Below, in pieces: positions 24,456-35,854 of a stretch of DNA of 64,000 bases (position 1 is its first letter; every line of letters starts with the position of its first letter). The stretch comes from Piromyces finnis (lineage: Eukaryota; Neocallimastigomycota; Neocallimastigomycetes; Neocallimastigales; Neocallimastigaceae). A program made the position numbers and the translations under genes. Under the pieces are notes generated by a model, which saw only the letters and a program-made list of their open reading frames with translations, was not told the origin of the DNA and ran no database searches. The stretch lies in NCBI GenBank assembly GCA_002104945.1, contig MCFH01000014.1:103501-167500 (forward strand), read 5' to 3'.

Positions 24456-27400
24456 TCATGGGACAAAATTATGATCTCCATTGGTTGCGCTGGCCCTCCT
24501 GGCCTGTCTTACTGTTTCTTCAGCATTGACGCTCTTGGATGTTGCTTCAAACCTTTTGAACATTGACCATTGCTGGCCAATAGCAAAAGGCATGATTTTG
24601 GTTAGAAGTTCCGCGGTTACCGTCAAGAATGGTGTTCCTTCGTTAGTACCAGATTGAATCTGACGCTTACAAAGTTCTTTCCATTCCCTTGAATTGTAAT
24701 TGATATTGTTAAAACTTCTTCCCCCAAGAAGGAATTTAAATATTTTACTGCACACACTAGAATAATCATACACATTAATATTCACCGGATTATTAGAACT
24801 ATTACTATCATTAACTAAATTACTATCTAAATTAGAATTATTATCTTCACTATTGCTATCATTACTAATATTATTATTTCTATTATTGTTATTATTACTA
24901 TTGTTATTATTACTATTTCTATTACTACTATTGTTATTATTACTATTGTTACTATTACTATTGTTATTACTACTATTGTTACTATTACTATTAATGTTAT
25001 TACTATCTCTACTGATATTATCAATTTCATTATTATTGATAGGACTATTGGAATTACGTTGACTGAAAAAATTTAATAGCTGGACTATGGAATCATAATG
25101 TTTAATACGGATATCTCTAAATGTTGGACAATCTAATAACCAATGTTTAATACTTTGATCTCCACACTTGCAACATGGACAGTAGTTAGGACAAACTGGA
25201 TCAACAAATTTGGCAGCTTTGGCAACTCTAGCATCCAACTTGTATCCGCTTCTTGCTTTCAATAGCCAGTATAAGCCATAGGCAAACTCTGGGTATTCAT
25301 AACATAATTTAATAAAATCTTTAGTTTCAATAAATTTATTATCATCATAATATTGCGCTTTGATTGAATTCCCTTTGAGATCTTTCCAATAAAAGTTTTT
25401 AACTGCTTTAACATCTCCATGTTTCTTTAGTTTTTTATCAAGTGTCCTACTTGATTTGCACCACGTGTATTTTCTAAATTTAGGAATGTAATTGACAAGG
25501 TATGAGATAATACAATTTGAGTTTTTCCATTTGTTAAAACATCTAACCTGAGCTAATGCACATTTGGCTGACAATGGAGGAATATTCAAATCTTTTGAAA
25601 TAGAGTATAAAGAAATAAACGATACAGCTTTATGAACTCCGGCAACCCATCGTATTCCTTTGTTAACATGCTTCTGAGCAATTCTAGACCTGGCTTTGTT
25701 GGATCCAAGTAATGGTGCAAAGTATGAAACTCTGCTAATCACTTGTGAGTTAAGTACTAGCTTTTTGAAGGGAATAGGAATATTAGGATTTCTTAAGAAT
25801 TTACTGACTGAAAAAAGTCCTTTCAAAACCTTGTTATTAAGAGCTTTAATAACTGGTTTAAGGGACAGATTCTTATCAAATGGAACACCAAGATAAGTAT
25901 AACAATCAGTAGTTGGAATGGGTTGTCCTGCTAAGTAAAATGTTGGATCTCTCTTGTTCTGATTTTCTATTGATTCAGGACGAATCACCATCGTTGAACA
26001 TTTCTGGATACCAAATTCCATTTCATTATACAAGGCCCATTCATTAACTCTTCTAAGCATCTTTTTTAAGTATCCTCTTGTTGGAGCACAAATAACTATA
26101 TCATCTGCAAAAAGTCCACCACAGCATCGAGTGTCACCTAAACTGACTCCTAGATCTTCGCACTCTTTAAATATATCATTAATAAAGAGATTAAAGAGAA
26201 TAGGAGAAAGAGGGCAACCTTGACGGACTCCTTTCTTCACATCAAAAGATTTCGAGAATTGTCCATTTAATTTGACATTAGCCTTAGATGTTAAATATAA
26301 ATTTTTGATGAATTGTAAACTCTTACCTCGGATTCCTAAACAATCTAATTTATGGAGAATATTACCGATTGGGACTGAATCGTATGCTTTCCTGAGATCT
26401 AAAAAGGCCAAATATGTCTCTTTATTATCTAATTGACGTCTACGGCATATTTCTTGGATTGAAATGAAAAGACTGATACTTTCTTCCTTTTTTCGAAAAC
26501 CAAATTGTTCAGGTCTAATGAAATTATTCTTTAAACCATATTCTGAGATTCTAGTGGTGACAATTTTGGAAATCAACTTAATACCATTATTGATAAGTGA
26601 TATACCTCGATAGTTATCACAATCTGTCAAATCTCCCTTCTTAGGAATAGAAACAATACTGGATTCATTCCATGAGTTGGGGAAGTCTCCATCCCAAATA
26701 CGGTTAAATAATTTAAGAATAAAATTTAAACCATGAGCGTCATTATCTGAAGTGGTATTACCGGAAGAATTATTATCTGTAGCATTATTAGAATCATTAC
26801 TTGATGGAATTAATGCTTTGTAAAATTCAATTGGAATACCATCCGGACCTGATGCTTTATAATTCGGAGTAGAGAGGATAGCTGACTTGACTTCATCAAT
26901 ACTAATATCTTGGTTGATATCCCACTCATCAAGCATAGGAAGTGAAAAACGTTTATTCGTTGGTTCTTCATACCAATGCTCCAAATCAAGACTTACACCA
27001 CTTGGATCTGATGCAAGCTTTTCGAAATGATCATGCCACACATCTAGTTGTTCTTCCGTAGCAACAACTAATTCTCCATTTTTGTTTTTAATTGGTTGAG
27101 CAATAAAGAAAGAATCTTTTCCAATTTTTGCAGTTTTCTTGATCCATTTCCAGGCCTTCTTAGGATTATGACTCTTCATATACTCACATCCTGTTTTAAT
27201 CCAATGAAGATATTCTTGCTTCCTAAATTCATTACATCTTTTGTGGATGTAATCAATGAGCTTACGGTAGATTTTAATTCTTTTAATAAATTCATCTATA
27301 TCATAAATTCTTTCTTTTTTAAATCTCTTATACAACTTCATTTTGATTTTTTGGAGATTAAAAATTTGTTGTGAAATATGAAATGAAGACTTTATAACAT

Positions 27401-29009
27401 TATTTGCTGAGGTAATACTGAGCTCGTCTGCAATTGAAAAAGCAGTTGAAGTAAATTCTTTGGAAAGTTCATCTGTAGAAACATTAGGATCGTTGAATTT
27501 TGCTGAAAGAATTTGGAATTTATTATGACTAAGAATAGATTCCTTTTCCTCAATACATTTTAATCTATTCCATTTCAGAATTTTCTTAGGAACGTTAAAG
27601 TCATTAGAAAAATCTTCCATAGGAATAATTTTACCATTAATAAGAAGTGGCTTATGGTCTGATACTGGATAAAAATTATTTATAAATGATCCTGAGTGAA
27701 TAAGATCTTTCATCTTCGAATTGATAAGAGCATGGTCAATGTCGGAAGATTGATCACCTCGAGTCCAAGAGATAGTAGACCCTCTAAGCGGAAGAATTTC
27801 CCAATCTCCTAATCCATTAGTTGATAACCAGTTGGATAATTTTACTTTAGACATATTAAAATCACCAACAAGAATCGATGGATGGGATGAATGAGTTTGT
27901 AACCACAAGCGAACTTCTAACTTTGCATGATCAACATAGATGTTGTGATGACTATGAGGCATATAAACATTTCCAATCGAGCATTTGAATCTATTCCAGA
28001 GACTAAAAGTATAAATAGAAATAATATACTTTCCAGAGAAGTTTTCAAGTGAGGCTTGACACGAATTGTGAAAACCTAAATATAAACCTCTCATTCCAGG
28101 AACTGATTCGTCAGCTTTCTTGAAAAAGTGTCTATAGTTTCGCAAAGTAACACGACAAGGATAATCTGTATTCGATCCAGAACCATTACCAGTTTCTTGG
28201 AAACATAAGAATAATGGTTTGAAAATAGCTGTGAAATAGCTAATACTATCTCTCTTTTCATGATTCCACCCATTGGTGTTCCAACTAAGACAAAAAGAAA
28301 AGTTATCAGGCTTGTTGGATGAGGAAGAATCGTTGCTATTATTATTATTATCAAGGTCATCATTATTAATGGATGATGCATCAGAGGAATAAGTAGAACT
28401 ATTACTAGATGGCTGTGAAACTGAAGAACTATCAACTATTGAACTGTTAGCAGAGTTGATAGAGCTATTAGAACTAATTGTTGAATGTTGAGATTGAAAT
28501 TGTGTTTGCTGTAGATCTGGAATATTTTCATGATTGGAAACTTGTTGAAGATCTTGTTGAAGATCTTGTTGAAGATCGGATTGTTGATGAGATTGTTGAA
28601 CTGATTGTTGAAATGATTGTTGAATAGAATGTTGATGTTTATTAGAAACTAAAATTTTACGTTTGAGAGTGGAAAAAGTGTATTTGTGATTCCTTCTACT
28701 ACGAGCTGAAAAGGAAATTGAGGTAACTGAAAGTTTCTTCTTTAACATGTGTAAGATTTTAATACAATCTTTTGATGAACCATGAACCTTGACTAAGAAA
28801 AAGTGATCATTGAAAGTTTGAAAATATTTAACACTAATAACTGAATTAAATTTATCTTCTAGAATAACCTCGAGTTTTTCCCATAGCATATTTACTGACC
28901 ATGATCGAATACCACGGATAAAGAAGGAGCGAATATCATCTAAGGGGATACCATAAGACCGGGTACCACGTCTGATATAATTCTTATCTTTAATATAAAG
29001 GACTGACAT
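24456..29009 (-). CDS. LINE polyprotein: APE-type endonuclease plus reverse transcriptase
   Basis: A 1517-aa single ORF. Residues 1-120 form a basic N-terminal region of unknown fold, then a Gln/Ser/Asn-rich linker. The endonuclease lies at about 235-455: LSWNTNGWN, FLCFQETGNGSGS with the catalytic Glu, VGDFNMSK and the terminal SDHKPLL. The reverse transcriptase lies at about 700-1010: IPKKGDLTDCDNYRGISL, LAFLDLRKAYDSV with a catalytic Asp, GVRQGCPLSPILFNLFIND and GLFADDIVI. A CCHC knuckle follows at about 1290 (CPCCKCGDQSIKHWLLDC), then a very Asn/Ser-rich segment and a conserved tail. It is a non-LTR retrotransposon enzyme that nicks target DNA and primes cDNA synthesis there. There is no RNase H and no separate ORF1. 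Copy 1 and the fragment at 42945 are its relatives. Confidence 0.95.
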   Translation of the reverse strand: MSVLYIKDKNYIRRGTRSYGIPLDDIRSFFIRGIRSWSVNMLWEKLEVILEDKFNSVISVKYFQTFNDHFFLVKVHGSSKDCIKILHMLKKKLSVTSISFSARSRRNHKYTFSTLKRKILVSNKHQHSIQQSFQQSVQQSHQQSDLQQDLQQDLQQVSNHENIPDLQQTQFQSQHSTISSNSSINSANSSIVDSSSVSQPSSNSSTYSSDASSINNDDLDNNNNSNDSSSSNKPDNFSFCLSWNTNGWNHEKRDSISYFTAIFKPLFLCFQETGNGSGSNTDYPCRVTLRNYRHFFKKADESVPGMRGLYLGFHNSCQASLENFSGKYIISIYTFSLWNRFKCSIGNVYMPHSHHNIYVDHAKLEVRLWLQTHSSHPSILVGDFNMSKVKLSNWLSTNGLGDWEILPLRGSTISWTRGDQSSDIDHALINSKMKDLIHSGSFINNFYPVSDHKPLLINGKIIPMEDFSNDFNVPKKILKWNRLKCIEEKESILSHNKFQILSAKFNDPNVSTDELSKEFTSTAFSIADELSITSANNVIKSSFHISQQIFNLQKIKMKLYKRFKKERIYDIDEFIKRIKIYRKLIDYIHKRCNEFRKQEYLHWIKTGCEYMKSHNPKKAWKWIKKTAKIGKDSFFIAQPIKNKNGELVVATEEQLDVWHDHFEKLASDPSGVSLDLEHWYEEPTNKRFSLPMLDEWDINQDISIDEVKSAILSTPNYKASGPDGIPIEFYKALIPSSNDSNNATDNNSSGNTTSDNDAHGLNFILKLFNRIWDGDFPNSWNESSIVSIPKKGDLTDCDNYRGISLINNGIKLISKIVTTRISEYGLKNNFIRPEQFGFRKKEESISLFISIQEICRRRQLDNKETYLAFLDLRKAYDSVPIGNILHKLDCLGIRGKSLQFIKNLYLTSKANVKLNGQFSKSFDVKKGVRQGCPLSPILFNLFINDIFKECEDLGVSLGDTRCCGGLFADDIVICAPTRGYLKKMLRRVNEWALYNEMEFGIQKCSTMVIRPESIENQNKRDPTFYLAGQPIPTTDCYTYLGVPFDKNLSLKPVIKALNNKVLKGLFSVSKFLRNPNIPIPFKKLVLNSQVISRVSYFAPLLGSNKARSRIAQKHVNKGIRWVAGVHKAVSFISLYSISKDLNIPPLSAKCALAQVRCFNKWKNSNCIISYLVNYIPKFRKYTWCKSSRTLDKKLKKHGDVKAVKNFYWKDLKGNSIKAQYYDDNKFIETKDFIKLCYEYPEFAYGLYWLLKARSGYKLDARVAKAAKFVDPVCPNYCPCCKCGDQSIKHWLLDCPTFRDIRIKHYDSIVQLLNFFSQRNSNSPINNNEIDNISRDSNNINSNSNNSSNNNSNSNNSNNNNSSNRNSNNNNSNNNNNRNNNISNDSNSEDNNSNLDSNLVNDSNSSNNPVNINVYDYSSVCSKIFKFLLGGRSFNNINYNSREWKELCKRQIQSGTNEGTPFLTVTAELLTKIMPFAIGQQWSMFKRFEATSKSVNAEETVRQARRASATNGDHNFVP

Positions 29010-29609
29010 GATAATAAATTCTAATTAAAAAATATTGAATATAAAATAAATACTAATAAAAATTATAAATATAACGTATATGGAAAAAATCTGTCTCTCT
29101 CTCTCTTCTTAAAAGTACTGGATAGTACAAAAATTGTTACGATGCTTTGTTTAAAGTTTCTTTTTTTTGAATTCTAGTTGTAAATTTTCTTTAAAAATTC
29201 TAGTTTTGGTTTGTTGTTAGTAAATTCGATTCGCTTTTTGACACTAAACTTGTTTGACTTTACTTTTCATTAAATATTTAAATTTGTAAAAATTTGAATC
29301 AAGAATGTCAACACCAGAAAGCTTGTGAATAGTATTTTTACATGATGTAGAGTGAATCAGTCTCTTACAAGAAACAATACAACAATAGCTACATGAATAT
29401 AAAAGTACAATGCAAATGCTAAAGTTGACTACATTGGATTCTTACAAGAGAAGAGTAGTACTACATGAATACATGAATAAAAGAAAAAATACAGCAACAA
29501 AATGTATTACTCTTCTAATTAAATATTATACAAACTTACCTGAAAAATCAAACATTCACTTATTCATCAAATACTTAAATTTGATGAATAAAATGTTTTT
29601 TAATCGCAC

Positions 29610-29898
29610 AGTACCATGAGCTTAGTCCTAATAATTTTCCCTTGAAGACTAACCAAGCATCCATTGCGCAATGCTTGGATTTAATTCTTTCTACTCTCTC
29701 AGTACCATGAGCATGAGTAGACCCCCTTGAGAAATTACATTTATTAAATAAATGAAGGCACATTCCTAAGAGGGCACCAAGCATCCATTGCGCAATACTT
29801 GGATTTAATTCTTTCTACTCTCTCAGTACCATGAGCATGAGTAGACCCCCTTGAGAAACTACATTTATTAAATAAATGAAGGCACGTTCCCAAGAGGG
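29610..29898 (-). repeat. Tandem 124-bp monomers in the LINE 5' UTR
   Basis: The phrase AGTACCATGAGC starts at 29610, 29701 and 29825. The full unit is 124 bp (29701-29824), flanked by a partial inner unit (91 bp) and an outer unit cut at the element's 5' end. Monomers are nearly identical. Repeated 5' UTR monomers act as promoters in some LINEs such as mouse L1. That role here is inference. Confidence 0.85.
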
Positions 29899-29912
29899 AT
29901 CTAACGTAGAGT
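29899..29912. repeat. 14-bp target-site duplication, 5' side of the intact LINE
   Basis: Perfect copy of the 14-mer at 24191-24204. Confidence 0.93.
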
Positions 29913-30468
29913 GGTTTTTTATTTATTATGAAAATAGGGATAAATATATATATACACCTATTTTACCTAATTTTAAAATTATAATCAATATATCCATAAA
30001 ATGAAAAGTTGGTCTACTTTTTGTTTTTATGTATGTATTTACTTTATTTCTTGTTTGTATTTATACAATATTTATATATATATATATATATATTATATTA
30101 TTAATTATCTTTATTATATTACTATATATATTTTTTAATTCATATAAAGATTCTATTCTAATAATAAATTTCAAAGTGGTAATAAAAAGAAAAATCTATT
30201 CATACTGAAATTAAAAAAATCATTATTTTATGTTTATTAATAAATAAATATAAATAAAAAAAAAAAAGTTGTTGTTATGTATTATTAAGTTATATTATTA
30301 ATAAATAAAATAGGATGCTTTTTTTTTTTTATAAAGTTTTTATCATTCTAGTATTTTTTTTTTTTTTTTTTATTTTCTTCCACTTTTTTTTTTTCTTTAT
30401 TTATCCTTGTCCCCATCACACCTAACTAGTTTTTTAATATTGATTATACTTTATACAAAAAAAAAAAA
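29913..30468. other. Gene-free spacer 3' of seven-helix copy B
   Basis: A+T-rich, with an (AT)n tract near 30074 and poly(T) runs. It may contain the last small exon and 3' UTR of copy B. Nothing else is recognised. Confidence 0.5.
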
Positions 30469-31821
30469 TTATTTTATTAATATTTGATGATAATTTTTAT
30501 TAAAAGAACTTTTTTTAAAAAAAAAAAAAATACTTACTTTATTAATATATTTGTCACCATCTAGTGGTTCATAAGGATTATAATTAGTTTTGACATTATT
30601 CATTCGTATTACAATGGGTTCTTGAGATAAATTGAATTTACTTGTTTCTTCTGAACTTCCATTAAAGAATGTATATTGACTTCCTTTATAATTTCTACTA
30701 ATACTATTATAAGTGCTAGAATAATTTTTACTGGAATTTTTATATTTACTATAATTTCCTAGTGACATATTATTATTACTATCAGTTGATTTTTTATATT
30801 GATTCGAACTATTTCCTGTATTATTTCCATTATATCCCATTTTTTCTTTTAAATCAATACGAATAAATAATAAATCTAAAAGGAAAATTAAACCTAACGC
30901 TGCTTTGGCTCTCCATACAGTATTTTTTATACCCTTTAAAATAGGTGGAGCATATAAGAAACATACAATAGAACTTACAAAGTAAATTAATGCAACTATT
31001 TTTATTTATTATATTATATGTATGTAGTATGCACATATTTTTTTTTTAAAAAAAAAAAAGGGAAAATAACAGAGAAAATATGGATAAAAATATATTTAAT
31101 TAATAATATATAGATCATTAGTAAATAAATATATAGATATTATATATTAAATTATTCTATTGATAACTAAAATATTATTATTACCTAAAAACATTCTAGT
31201 TAAAGAACTAGTCAACATAGTAGAAACAATATCTTTACTCATACTATTGTTATTGGATTGTTCAATAAATGTTTTTATAATTAAATACATAAATACCACT
31301 TCAACTAATGCTAATGGAAGAAACGTTAAACCTTGTAAATGTGATCCTGCACTACTGGTTCTACCTGCAACATTAGCCGCTGCAATGATAAATCTTACAA
31401 TAATATTATAGACAAATAATCCTTTCATAATATAATCCCAATATTTCTTTTTAAGTGCATTTACTACTGTTTGTAATTTTATATATGAAATATAAACATA
31501 GCCATATTCATTTAAATGCCAAAAGATAGCTTCAAGCCATTTAATTTGTAAAACATAATCAAGTGTAAAGTATAATTTAAAAGTATCGAATAAACTTGTT
31601 AATGAAACAGCAATGAAACCATAAAAAGTAACACTTAATAAGTTTTTCCAAAGTTTTCCTTCCCCAATAACAATGTAGGTATATAATACTAAAATAAAAC
31701 TTAAACTTGGACCATAATATTGTGTTTTATTAACATGGTCTAATATATCAGTGGTAACATTTAAAAATACTTCATATCCACTTCCCGTTAATTCTTTTTC
31801 TTTTATACTTGCTCCAAACAT
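30469..31821 (-). CDS. Seven-helix membrane protein, copy B of a duplicated pair
   Basis: Same gene structure as copy A: exon 1 is 31821-31185 (637 nt, as in A), the intron is 30996-31184 (189 bp, GTAATA donor), and exon 2 starts at 30995. The membrane core reads as identical to copy A at nucleotide level over nearly all of exon 1 (one clear amino-acid change, T to S, near its end) and most of the first 51 codons of exon 2. The introns are unalike and the hydrophilic tails have drifted with insertions, though they share GSSEE-S/T and LSQEPI motifs. A GTAAGT at 30537-30532 occurs at the same place as in A, in phase 0, so the read-through to 30469 (a Phe/Lys/Asn tail) is probably intron, followed by a short undetermined exon. 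Function unknown; receptor-like topology only. Confidence 0.7.
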
Positions 31822-33523
31822 TTTTTTTTTCTATATTTTGTTTTTTTTTATATTTATATTATTATCTTTTTTTTTTTTTACTTTTTTTTATATAATAATT
31901 TATTGTTTATTAGTTATTAACTAGGGTTATTTATTTTTTTACATAAATTATACACTTTTTTCTTTCTTCTTTATTTTTTAGGTTTTTATTATTTTTGTTG
32001 AACTTTTGAAACTTTTTTTACAGGGTGAAAAGTAGTAATATTTATAGAAAAGTAGTAATATTTATAGGAAAAAAAAAAAGAAAAGAAAATATTCGATTAT
32101 TATTTTTTAATATAAAATATTAAAAATTTTAACTACAATAGGAAGTACTTTTTATTAAAAATAAAATCATTAGAATTTATTATTAATTAATATATCATTC
32201 ATTTAAATTTTAATATATTCTAGCAGAATTCAATAATATATTATTCTATTTATTAGAAATAATATTCAATTTAAATTACCACCAATATTTATCTTTTATT
32301 CTATAATATATTAAAAATTTTTATTATTTTATATGTTTTACCATTATTTTTCATCGTGTGCTTAATAATAATAAATTTACTATTGTAGAATATTAATTTA
32401 TTTAAATAAATTAAATATATATTATTGTGTAACTCTAATATATGGAGACATATAATAACATTTTATATATTTTTTGGAAGATCGAAATAAAATAGACATT
32501 ATTATTATTTTAAGGCGTGGTTTATGAACTCCAAAAAAATAAATATTTATATAATAAAATAAAAAATGAAATAACTAATATTATTATAAAAAAAAAGAGT
32601 ACATGTTAGAAAAAAATATTCTAACTAAAACTTTTATTGTATTCAAATTGATTTAATTTGGCAAAATAATTCATTAATTATTTTTTAATCAATATTAACA
32701 AATACATTGGAAAGAATACAAATTAAAAATTTATTTAATTATATGTATTATATGATTCTATATTATATACTTTTTGTTCAATGTATTATATTATTAATAA
32801 TGCATAATATTGTATGATATGAATTGTTTGAATAATGATTCTCTTACTACTATATAATTTGTTTCTTATATATGTATAAAAAAAAACAAAGACATGATTT
32901 TAAATCTCTATCGAATGTTTAAAATTCTCTATTTTATACTATATAAATATTTTCTTTTTTTTTTTTTTTTATTAAGAACAATTAATGATGAAACTTTTAA
33001 TTAAAACTATATTAATGGCATAATTTGTCATTATTTATAAAAAAGTTTTTAAAAATGAATCATTATTAATAAGAATACTATTATTAAAAAATAACATCAA
33101 TGTATATTATTAGTATTTTTTTTATTGTAATAACAATAAAAAACTATGATAATTATTATTTTCAATTATAAACCAAAAATAATACATTTTATATTTTTGT
33201 AATCATTGTTTCACATCAATATTTTTTATATTAACTTTTTAGTTCATTTTTAATATTAAAAATACATTAAATATAATTTATTTTTAATTTATACTATTAT
33301 TTTTTTCATTATTTTATTTTATTTTCCTTTTTATTTTTAACAAATTGTTCAATTGTTGTAATTTTATTTCATTTTTTTATAAATATTATTAATAATTAAG
33401 ATTTTTATTTGTGTAACTATCTCACATCATTATTCAAACTTTAAATAGTATATTTTTCATTAATTCTCCGTTTAAAGGGTAGAAATAAACCAATGAATTA
33501 AATAATTATTTTCCTTTTAAAAG
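31822..33523. other. Gene-free A+T-rich spacer
   Basis: About 1.7 kb. The first 60 bp are shared with the 5' flank of copy A. The repeated phrase AAAAGTAGTAATATTTATAG occurs at about 32027 and 32048. No gene is visible. Confidence 0.55.
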
Positions 33524-33537
33524 TCACTTTTTTAAAT
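33524..33537. repeat. 14-bp target-site duplication, left side of the unidentified retroelement
   Basis: TCACTTTTTTAAAT occurs here and at 34027-34040, on either side of a poly(T) tract plus a 463-bp body. The T-rich composition makes the exact edge a little uncertain, but the 14-mer is the same and the flanking bases differ. Confidence 0.8.
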
Positions 33538-34026
33538 TTTTTTTTTTTTTTTTTTTTTTTTTTAGACTTCCATATATCCTCATCTAACCCCCCCTGAGTT
33601 ATATATGGTATGTGATTGTACATTATTGTACATTGCCATATCAGAACGACGTCGGCACAATCATCCCTCTGGGCAGGGCTAATATGGAATGGCTTATTGC
33701 TCTTAATGATCCTATCACACAAAGACCGAGCTACCAACACCAGTGATCTCCTGAACCTTTATTGGCGAAGGATGATTAACGATGAGAACAACCCTCAAAG
33801 ACCATAGTTAGTAATCTGTGAATTAATTGATACCCCTTCCTACATATACTCTAAACTTCAGTGGGAAAACCGCTTGATACGGAGAAAACTACCAATCTGA
33901 ATTAACTGCTTAGGGTAGAGTCCGGTGGTATAGTTATACTTACCTGAATTGACCTTTAACCTCTATACTTTAAGCGCAAACCTGAAACAGGAAAATCGCT
34001 AAAGAACTGTCAATGGCGGGGGTCGA
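33538..34026 (-). mobile_element. Unidentified retrotransposed element (SINE-like), 463-bp body plus 26-nt A tail
   Basis: Body 33564-34026 is much richer in GC than the surrounding DNA and unlike the LINE. A run of 26 T at 33538-33563 is an A tail on the minus strand, and 14-bp target-site duplications flank the unit. Near its minus-strand 5' end, 33948-34010 can fold into nested stems: ATTGAC with GTCAAT, CTTT-AGCG with CGCTAAAG, and CCTG with CAGG. The minus strand also has a perfect donor-like CAGGTAAGTAT at 33946-33936 and TACTAAC at 33813-33807. Next to the tail, ATTGTACATT is repeated twice. No RNA family or Pol III promoter pair could be assigned. It could be a SINE, a retrocopy of a structured RNA, or the 3' end of another LINE. 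Short ORFs inside are not protein-like. Confidence 0.72.
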
Positions 34027-34040
34027 TCACTTTTTTAAAT
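34027..34040. repeat. 14-bp target-site duplication, right side of the unidentified retroelement
   Basis: Second copy of the 14-mer at 33524-33537. Confidence 0.8.
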
Positions 34041-35854
34041 ATTTTATTATAAATTAAGTTATAAATAAATAAATAAAAAGATTGGTTAGTAATGTATCAG
34101 TTTAGTTTGAAAAAAAAAAAAAGTAAAAAAATGAAAATGTTAGTCATACCATACTCAATTGTTGGAAATATATAATAAAATAATAAAAATAGTATAAAAT
34201 TGGATGACTCAAAAAATGAAACAATTTAATTTATTTTCTGTAATATCATTTTTATAATAAATATATATATAATGTATAAAATATTAATTTAAATGAGAAC
34301 TATAATTTGTAAAAAAAATATATATATATATATATATATATCATATTATATATAAAATATTTATAATTATTATTGTTATTATAGATTATTTGATTCTATT
34401 GCTAAATAAGCGATTAATAATAAAGCAATTATTATTATTTTAGTCTTTATGCCCTATAATCTATTATATATGTAAAATCAATAGTTTATTAAAAGTAATA
34501 TTGTAATCAATTTCTTATAGTTTGATAAAGCAATATTATAATAAAATGTTATTTACTAATTATAAAATGAAAATGCTTTTAATTAAAGATACTTTTTCTT
34601 AATTTCAATTAATTGATTAATTAAACACTACAATAAATAGAGAAATATTAACAAAAAAAAAAAGATAGTTCAAATAAAATTTAAATTTTAATTATTTATA
34701 AATATATATTTTATAATTAAGTTAGGTTATTTAAAATAGAAGAAATGGTATATATCTATTTTCTTAAAAAAAAAAAACATATATATATATTGGGTGTGTA
34801 TGTATTTTTTATTATTATTAAGAAAAAAAATGCATGTGTATTGTATATATGTGTGTATATGTAAATACTATGAAAAAACAAATTTAAATATTTTATATAT
34901 ATATATATTATTTTTTAAAATAAAAGGATTTAAGTATATACATAAAAAAATTAATAATACTCTCTTTTTAGAATTGAATTATTATTTCATATATCAAAAG
35001 TAAATAGATAACATGAAGCTAATGATTTAGCATAAAAATAAAATAAAAATAAAAACTAAAAATATATCTTGAAAGTAATAATAAAATAATATTAATCTTT
35101 TTTTGATGGCTATTTTTGATATATATTATTTATAATTAAATATTATATTTTTTATCATTTAGTAAGGTAAAAAATAAAATAAATTAAAATATATATATAA
35201 CTTATTTTTGACTTTTTTTTTAAAAAAAAAAAAAAAGAATTTTAATTATTATTTTTGGAATAAGAGTTTCCATTTAGGATACATCAATCAGTAAAATTAC
35301 TATTATTTTTAAAGAATTTTAATGAATATTCATCAATTGCAAAGTAAATTTTTATATTAATAAAAATAACATTTATATAAATAGAATAAAAATTATAATT
35401 TTTAGAGTAATATAAAAAAAAAAAATCTTAAAAATATTTTTATTTACAACTTTAATTTTAATGAATAATAAATCCTACTTTTTTTTTTATCCTATTCCTA
35501 TTTAAATAATTTAAATAAGAAATAATAAAAGAAATATAAATTATAATTTTTATTTAAATAAATTATAAAATATATATATTTTATTTATATATTTTTAGGT
35601 ATTTATATTTTATTTTTTTTTTCATATTTGTTGTTTGTGAAAAAAAAAAAAAAGAAAATAATTGAATTTTATTTATATTAAAAATAAAAGAGTATCTTTT
35701 TTTTTTTTTTTTTATTATTTCATTTTATATTGAATAACATTATTTATCTTTTTTTGTAAATAGAATTTCAGGTGTAGAAAAATACTATTTCAATTGATTA
35801 TTTTTTTTTTTTTTTAAAAAAAAAAGATATAATAATATTATTGTGTAATTAAAA
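34041..35854. other. Gene-free spacer upstream of the Stealth gene
   Basis: A+T-rich, with an (AT)n tract at about 34318-34341 and several T-run/A-run palindromes (for example 35213-35235). A 69-codon ORF at 34794 is low-complexity. The right end should contain the promoter of the Stealth-domain gene. Confidence 0.5.

Larger units (their letters stand above)
24205..29898 (-). mobile_element. Intact full-length LINE retrotransposon, copy 2
   Basis: A 5.7-kb element bounded by perfect 14-bp target-site duplications. On the minus strand it has about 890 bp of 5' UTR with tandem monomers, one long ORF (29009-24456), a 3' UTR of about 240 bp and a 3' end reading GATGCCGTTA followed by an A tail. 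The ORF is uninterrupted and holds endonuclease and reverse transcriptase, so the copy may be active. No separate ORF1 is visible. Insertion falls between the two seven-helix paralogues. Confidence 0.95.

Noticed and set aside
33616-33807. Protein-coding reading of the GC-rich element (63 or 80 codons)
   Set aside because: Both ORFs are short, lie on opposite strands and match no LINE or gene domain that I recognise; the minus-strand ORF ends in the A tail as poly-Lys.
33936-34026. U1 snRNA gene on the plus strand starting ATACTTACCTG
   Set aside because: The first 11 bases match the U1 5' end exactly, but the expected stem-loop I sequence and Sm site are absent, and the A tail and duplications show that the unit was copied from the minus strand. 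The match is better read as a splice-donor sequence.
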